A stretch of 64,000 bases of DNA from Rhizomucor pusillus (lineage: Eukaryota; Mucoromycota; Mucoromycetes; Mucorales; Lichtheimiaceae): NCBI GenBank assembly GCA_900175165.2, contig FWWN02000583.1, positions 321-64,320 on the forward strand, read 5' to 3'. The notes under the pieces are model-generated. The model had not been told where the DNA came from. It searched no databases and worked only from the letters and a program-made list of their open reading frames with translations. Of this stretch, positions 58,016 to 64,000 are shown piece after piece. Position 1 is the stretch's first letter. The number at the start of each line of letters is the position of its first letter. The translations under genes were made by a program, and so were the position numbers.

Positions 58016-58297
58016 GTGTCTGTGCGTGTGTTGTGTGGAAGAGAAAAACGGGAAGAAGAAAAAGAAGAGCAAGTCGCGACCTCGCTTTGTGGTAGCCCGG
58101 TGTCTCTATTCTTATTATTGGCAGATACAAGCTCACTGTTGCATCCTGGCTGTCGTGACACATGTGGCAACATAATTGCCGCGTGTGTGGAACCCTGCCG
58201 ACGGAGCTACTGCAATAATCTTGTTCTTCTTCGTGTCCTTGTTTACAAAGCGAGCAGTATTTTTTTTATTATTGTTATTAAAACTGTTACATTGCAC

Positions 58298-60059
58298 CTA
58301 ATGACTGTGCGATCCTGCAAGTTTCAAGGTCAGGTCATGTTGCTGACTGTTGCGCTTTTGTGAAAACTCAAACACTTCAGTAACCGCTTCCTTGAAACAC
58401 TGGAAATTGTAGTCAATCAGTCCATGCTTTTCAAAGTTGTCATGCCGCAGTAGACAAATCAAGACGAGCAGTCTATATTTTGTTCCGGTTAGCGCCGGAT
58501 CACCGTACAGAAAAAGTTAAGTCATACCTGTTGACTTCCCGCATGTAAAGCACGTCTCCGTTGTCCAATTTGATTAAGCTTGATGCTTCCGACTCGGTGT
58601 TTGGCCGGTCCGAATCGTTGTCATTGTCATTTTCTCCTCCTACTCCTCGCACCTGACCAGCAGATCCATTGCGATGTTCCTCTTGCTCCTCTTCATCCTC
58701 CTGTCCATCATCGTCCCCGTTTGCTGTGACCAATAGATGTCCATTAGGACTCTGGCTTTGGGCGCTGCAGACACGAAATGTTGTGATTAATAACTGCTTG
58801 TAATATGCAACATTGCTTTAGTTACCCATATATGCACTCGATATCAATCACGACATCGATCATGTCGCTGCATAGCTCGTATGATTGCATGTCTACAGGA
58901 GAACTGTCTGTTGCAATGTAGATCTTCGTCAACGTGTCAAACAAGTATGCCTTGTCAATGCCAGAGTTCTACGCTCAAGAAAACCATAAGCAATAGATAT
59001 TCAATATCGAGCCCATCCTCCTCCAACACTCTACCGAGCAAAGCACGTTGAGCAAGTTCTCGAGCGTCGGTAATTCTCGTATTAATTTTTGGATGATTTT
59101 GCTAAAAGCTTCGTAGATAGAATGGTCGTAAATACTCGTCAGGTAATAGGTAAGGTGTATATGTTCCATTTGAGCATCTGCAAGCGCGTCGCTCATTCGT
59201 TGTTGGATATCACGCTGTGTATCTGTGATTATATTCTTCACGCTTCAGCATATCCGTACTCCCAGCCATCCCTTTGAAGTCATTGTTACCAATCTTGTAA
59301 TCGTCAGAAAGTCCATCCACTTTGTGGATCAAGACTTCAAATGTAATATTTTGGTTGACGCGATAGGCGCTCGTCACGGTGTAAAAGAGCCGATGCAGCG
59401 CTTCCGTGTAATCATCCTGCGATTGCTCTCTCTTGTAAGCTCCTGTCACCCTTCTAACCTCCTTCAACCACCACCAAGTTACCTGGGCATCAATGACAAA
59501 GATCAGCGCACCGACCGCGCCAAAGATTTCCTGTGAGTCATAGGCCATATCAAAAAAGTTGACCTGGCCCGGAAAATCCCAGATCTGGAAATCAATGAAT
59601 GAGCGCCTACACGTATTGTTATTATTGATAAAAGCGCATAAAAAACATGGAACTTGCAGTGTACTACTTGCGTGATATCTTCCTTCTGGATCTTGGTCGT
59701 GCTTTCGAGATAGAGCGTATCGTTTGGAGGCATCTTTCCAAACACGACTCGCTGTATACTGGACTTGCCGCTCCTAACAAAAATTAACATCACCGTTAAC
59801 TCTTCCTTTCTCTTTTCATGCTACCTGCCTTTGCAGCCCCATCAAGAGGATGCGCGGCTTGTCTGATGGAATGGGATCTTCTATGGTATCACTTTCATTT
59901 TCGCGGGAAACTGGTTAGACTCCGTCAACTCTGCACCCTGTTTCCACTGCTCACGTTATTTCGGAATCATTGCTGTGTAGGTAGTCGTACTGGGAGAAAG
60001 AAGAAAGCAATCTGTCAATGCAGGCTCTGAGTACCAGCGAGAGGAAACTTTACCTCCAT
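58298..60059 (-). CDS. GTR2: Rag GTPase, RagC/D-type (Gtr2)
   Basis: This subunit pairs with Gtr1 on the vacuole to pass amino-acid status to TORC1. Minus-strand exons encode [14 protein letters not shown], then [12 protein letters not shown], then [14 protein letters not shown], so an intron splits the P-loop. [15 protein letters not shown] (switch I), [12 protein letters not shown] (switch II), [14 protein letters not shown] (G4-like HKVD) and [19 protein letters not shown] follow. The roadblock-like C-terminal domain has [20 protein letters not shown] and [20 protein letters not shown]. Compared with animal RagC, about 60 acidic residues ([13 protein letters not shown] onward) are inserted before [14 protein letters not shown]. 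The protein ends LKLAGSHSH. The P-loop intron needs a GC donor; the GT donor four bases later breaks frame. Confidence 0.93.
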
Positions 60060-60359
60060 GGAGGCAAATGCTGGGCGGGTTTAGTGAAAGAGCTTTTCGC
60101 TTGACCCGACAATTTTTCGTTTTGCATGACCGCGCACCCACCTTTATCCCGCCGCTCGACCTTTTTTTTTTTCTTTTTACAGTGGTAGCCTTTTATTACC
60201 GTTTGGGAAAGCATACAATATGGGTTGTGGGTTAATCATATATATGAAGAGAGGATAATGCAAAGAATAAATATTCATATCCGAGGGGGGAAGGGGAGGG
60301 AGAATGTAAAAGAAAGTATAAAGGAATGAATAATAATAATAATATTCGGTAATAGCTAA

Positions 60360-62255
60360 CTACAAAGGAAGGTGTTGATCGCTGTTGCGTCCTCCGAAAA
60401 GTGCCTTTTCCATATATTGCGATAGCCCGGCCTCTTGTGCTTTAATGACGGCATCTTGGCGCAGCTCAGCTAATACACATTCACAGAACGCTTCGACGGC
60501 CTGTTTGAGCTACAGAAGGGTTAGACATGTATGGATGACCAAGTTGCTCTTTTTTGAAACTTACCATGAAAAATCCAGTGTCAGTCTTGCGAGCCACTTC
60601 GGCTGGATCAAATGAATGTAGCACCAAGTCGAACCGAAACTTGCAAGCTCTACAGTGATCACGTTGCTTAGCTTAACTGGGCACCCGTACGATCCCTTGT
60701 TTAACTTACGCAGAGAAAAAGCGCAAGTTCTCCGTCACTCTGAACGTTCGTGTGGTGTCGTGGTGGATTTTGTTGATGAAGCCAAATGGACGACGTGAGC
60801 GTTTTACGATATTGTTGTAGACAGTGCATAGTATTCTTCCGTCGCTGTAATAACCACTCTTGTCAGTTCATCAGCTAATACTAGTAGCTCGCTAACATGC
60901 AAACGACTCACGCTAACTGAGCTAGAAATGCTTCTTCGTCTTGATGAGGGTCAGGCAGTTCAGCGTCAAGAAGTGCGTCCTCGAGAATGCTTTGATAATT
61001 ATCACGCAACAAAGCATGATACCGGCCTACGCATTCCGACAAAGTAGCACAAAGAGTTGAGTTTCATCATGTCAATCCAACCTGGTTTTGGAGTGGCAAA
61101 CTTACCCATAGGATCATTAACGAACGCATGCGGATCAAGCCATAAGGGAATCGATGGTGGCGGTTGGTGTTTCTGGGCGCAGTCGATTTTGTTGTTGATG
61201 AGTGCGCGAATCTCTGGCGATAGGCCTGGAGATGGACGGCCAATATGGTGGGGCGGATTGAACACATGCTCTTCCACGACTGCGAGATACTTTAGGACAG
61301 CGTCTTGATGCTCGCGCAACTGATTAAACGTGTATCCTTCATCGTCATTCATGGTACCGTGGCGGAACTCCAGGTCCTTGAGGACACCAGTTAGCTCGAG
61401 TCCAGCGTATCGCAGTTTGCGCAAGGCGGTATCGGACAAATCATGCCTGTGGAATGCATAATTTCTCACAGACTCCATCATACGTGTAACAGACTGGACG
61501 AGTTCCGGCAGGTCGCAGAAGAAACCTCCTTCGGTGTCGGATGAGTCGGAGAGGTCCGATGCTCCCGTAACTAGGCACCAAGTACGGAGCGTCGTTTGGA
61601 TATCACGGAAGCAATACCCAATGAGCACATCTAGGTCGGTTTCAACATCAAGATCCATCCAGCTGGGACGCGGTGGAGGCGACTCGAGGCATTCGTCGTC
61701 ATCGTCATCGACATCATCGTCATTGTTGTTGTTGTTGTTGTTGTTTACGATAATGCCTGTTTCGGTTTCCCCGCCGCCGGTAGCTGTTCTCATGACACTA
61801 TCCTGTCCAAATCCCAAAATACCGCCTCTGATGTGTGCACATCGCAGATTGAATATTACATGGCTAAAGTAGTCTAAGAAGGAGTATACTCACTTGTTTA
61901 CTTTGAGTTCACGTTTGGCATAAAAGTGCTGCAATCGTTCGATAGGACCCAGGGTCACAACTGAGGACCGTCGCTGAGCTAATAACACTTGGTTGGTATA
62001 CGAGTCAACATACCGGAAGAGACGCGACAGCTTTTTACCTGACTGCGCAAACCCCTTGGTACGAATGCCGTTGACTGGCTTCAAGTACCTTCGTCCCTCT
62101 GGACTCTTGGCACGAACCACGTCGTTGCGTCGTCTACGTGTGCTGGTGCTGGAAACAATGTGAAGACGGCTCAAGTTCGTATTGGCTCGACGTTGCAACA
62201 GGTCCTGTTGTTGTTCAAGTTGCGCTGATTCCGTCAAGCGAGATTGCTGCAACAT
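60360..62255 (-). CDS. Conserved fungal protein of unknown function
   Basis: Five or more exons. The start is probably MLQQSRLTESAQLEQQQDLL at 62255 (an in-frame ATG at 62321 adds 22 hydrophobic residues). The first exon is basic (SSTSTRRRRNDVV) with GPIERLQHFYAKREL. The second has poly-Asn and poly-Asp runs, then a helical domain (WMDLDVETDLDVLIGYCFRD, SVTRMMESVRNYAFHRHDLS). The last exons contain LCTVYNNIVKRSRRPFGFIN and ACKFRFDLVLHSFDPAEVAR, a motif I recall from uncharacterised basidiomycete and mucoralean proteins. It resembles a calponin-homology-like fold in length, but key residues are not clear, so I do not name it. It ends NSDQHLPL. No signal peptide is visible in the shorter form. 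Confidence 0.7.
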
Positions 62256-62404
62256 GGCGAACCAATACGAATTGCGTCCAAGAGAGCAAAGAACAGGTGT
62301 CAAAAAAATCCATCGCATCACATGAACCCCTTTTTATAGCTTTGGAAAAATGTGCATTGGAATATTACACTTTTTGTGTACCGTCTGCAGTTTATGCATA
62401 TTTC

Positions 62405-62973
62405 TCATACACTCATTCGAATAATTATGATTGATCGATATACAAAGATTACATTCTGGAAAAAGCAAAGCTGTTTCCACTTGTAGATACGAACGGCTCT
62501 CTCCCAAAAGTCAAAAGTTATCACAGCCCGTAGAGGTAGATAGCGCCGGATGACATCCGATGGCGTACCAAATGTCTGGTGACAACGTCGCATCGGACAT
62601 TGGGCGCTGTCCATAAAAAGGAATAGATGCCGGCTTTGATACTCTTGAGGATAGACAACCAGATTTGTCACTCATATTAACGTTCTCGCATTTAGAAATC
62701 GCTGTGGATACATTTCCAGCTATCATGGAATCTTACGTTTACGATGGTGAATAGTATAAACTTGCTACTGGATTACAGATCATACCTCTGCTCCATAGAA
62801 TGATATATCATATCAAAAAAATCAAATATCCAAAAGCTCTCGTCAACGTTGGCACATTGGAAAGCAAACGTTATGTTGATCAAGTGATTAGCACTCTGCT
62901 GTGGTTGCCACGCAAAGATGTGGTTATCACATGCTGCCTGGAAACCCCATTCAGGTAGATCAAAAGTCCGCAT
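62405..62973 (-). other. Coding-like fragments, gene unresolved
   Basis: Minus frames 62773-62973 (FAFQCANVDESFWIFDFFDM) and 62405-62671 (CPMRRCHQTFGTPSDVIRRY) look coding. The latter has a Cys-x4-Cys spacing with later aromatic and basic residues, suggestive of a zinc-finger-like unit seen in repeated mucoralean genes. They cannot be joined without a frame change, so this may be a relic. Confidence 0.3.
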
Positions 62974-63027
62974 TAAGCAGCTACTTTCATTGGGAGATCC
63001 AAGGCATTTGCTCTTTTACTTCTCGAC

Positions 63028-64000
63028 ATGTCAAGTACGTCACCAAGCAGCCTGTTCCCTTCAAGTAAAGGGCAAGGACTGGCACCTGGGAAGCTTCGAG
63101 TAAGCGATCGCGCATGTTCTTTGACTAGTAGCAGCGCAGCTCACGGTACCTGTCAAACAGATTCAAGTCCAAAGTTGCTTCTTAAATGTCCCCATTAAAA
63201 AGCCCTACGTCATTCTCACCATGGGAGGTATGTAAACCGTGCTCATGTATGCAGTGGAAACATGGGGAATATATTTTTCTTACCGAAAATCCTTTGGAAA
63301 ATAGATCAAATATTCCAAACATCAGTGTCAGAGTATCCCCAAGGCAAATGGCATGAAACCTTTGAATTTCGTGTCAGTTTCCACTCGCAGATTTTCGGCA
63401 CTCTGCAAATTGACCTATACGACGCATACATGCTGCTACCAGATAAGCACGTCGGACGAGCAGAGATTCGACTGAAAACCTTGGAACAGATGCCCGAGAC
63501 ATTTACAACATACTTTGAGATATGGGAGAAGAAGCTATCAACAGGTGCTAGCTCTAGTATCGGCCGAGCAAAGACAATGGCAACAAATGTCGGTGCTATC
63601 CAGGTTAAGATATCGTATGCCTATCACGGACCGCAGGATCAGGCTCCCGGGTCGGACAATGTACATCATCGTAATCGTAGCACCAGCGTATCTTCCACAC
63701 ACAACACAACCACTGGCAACACCGTATCGGACGATCAGCTGGCAGAGGAGTTTAGGAGACATTTGAAATATCAGCGAGAACTGTCATCTGTGACATTCCG
63801 AAAATACATCGAAGGTGAAGGAGAGGAGAAGCCGCCTCTTGATGACGGGTTAGACTATCCGGACGAAAGCGAATCATCTGGTCCAGAGGAGGAGCACAGG
63901 AAAAGCCTGCAGCCTCGGCCGATTTCACTCAGCAAACAAAGATCATTATCAATGACTACTACTAGCAAAGGAGGAGGAGGAGCAAGAGGCAGCAATGCAG
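63028..64000 (+). CDS. C2-domain protein, 3' end beyond the window
   Basis: Three exons are visible: 63028-63099 (MSSTSPSSLFPSSKGQGL), 63140-63227 and 63305 to beyond 64000. The C2 domain occupies about residues 25-145: VPVKQIQVQSCFLNVPIKK, YVILTMGDQIFQTSVSEYP, GKWHETFEFRVSF, LQIDLYDAYMLLPDKHVGRA. Typical calcium-binding Asp clusters are sparse, so it may bind lipid or protein rather than calcium. After the domain comes a charged, Ser/Glu-rich stretch with SSVTFRKYIEGEGEE and a Gly/Ser run at the edge. Further domains may follow outside the window, so the family cannot be fixed. Confidence 0.8.

Noticed and set aside
61700..61760. GTT/GTC repeat taken as a microsatellite
   Set aside because: It is the antisense of poly-Asn and poly-Asp codons within a coding exon.
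1..64000. CRISPR arrays, operons, bacterial promoters or terminators
   Set aside because: The window is eukaryotic with introns; no spaced direct repeats were seen.

Overview
This window looks like nuclear DNA of an early-diverging filamentous fungus, most likely Mucoromycota (Mucorales-like). Genes are dense on both strands. Most are split by many short GT-AG introns of about 50-80 nt with CTAAC/ACTAAC-type branch points. Fungal genes (GDE1-type SPX-ankyrin-GDPD, RRT8/EI24-type, MHYT, GATA factor) sit beside genes that yeasts have lost (a Barentsz/CASC3-type protein, CCDC174, a FAM192A/PSME3IP1-type protein, GUCD1). The taxonomic call is an inference from gene content and intron style.

Layout. 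0-10 kb: a degenerate zinc-ribbon relic resembling the tail of a TnpB/Fanzor-type protein, long-form tRNase Z, a reticulon, a small unknown gene with a GC-AG intron, two tandem homeodomain genes, eIF2-alpha, and an MDP1-type HAD phosphatase. 10-20 kb: a large protein with a Barentsz/SELOR motif and a tryptophan/GW-repeat region, then a TBC1D12/14-type RabGAP. 20-32 kb: SPX-ankyrin-GDPD glycerophosphodiesterase, IRE1, mitochondrial YebC/TACO1, a FAM192A-like protein (crossed by an assembly gap), CCDC174, and an unresolved coding-like block. 32-42 kb: the ribosome-assembly GTPase NOG1, HMG-CoA synthase, GUCD1, and an MHYT-domain membrane protein gene broken by several lesions. 42-56 kb: a gene-poor stretch, a VC0807-like membrane protein, an STK16-type kinase, a GATA factor, a small ORF, a broken glycine-rich-domain (GRDP-like) gene, and an unresolved block. 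56-64 kb: MLRQ/NDUFA4-like subunit, RRT8/EI24-type membrane protein, the Rag GTPase GTR2, a conserved fungal protein of unknown function, and the start of a C2-domain gene cut by the window end.

The genes are ordinary eukaryotic neighbours, not an operon. Themes recur: RNA processing and translation (tRNase Z, eIF2-alpha, Barentsz-type, NOG1, CCDC174), ER and membrane biology (reticulon, IRE1, TBC, HMG-CoA synthase) and nutrient sensing (SPX-GDPD, GTR2). The best leads are the Barentsz-GW protein, the RabGAP whose catalytic Gln codon reads CGA, the MHYT gene caught in decay, and three intron oddities (two GC-AG introns and one in-frame stop-free intron). Splice sites were chosen by reading frame and family alignment from memory; no transcript data or searches were available.
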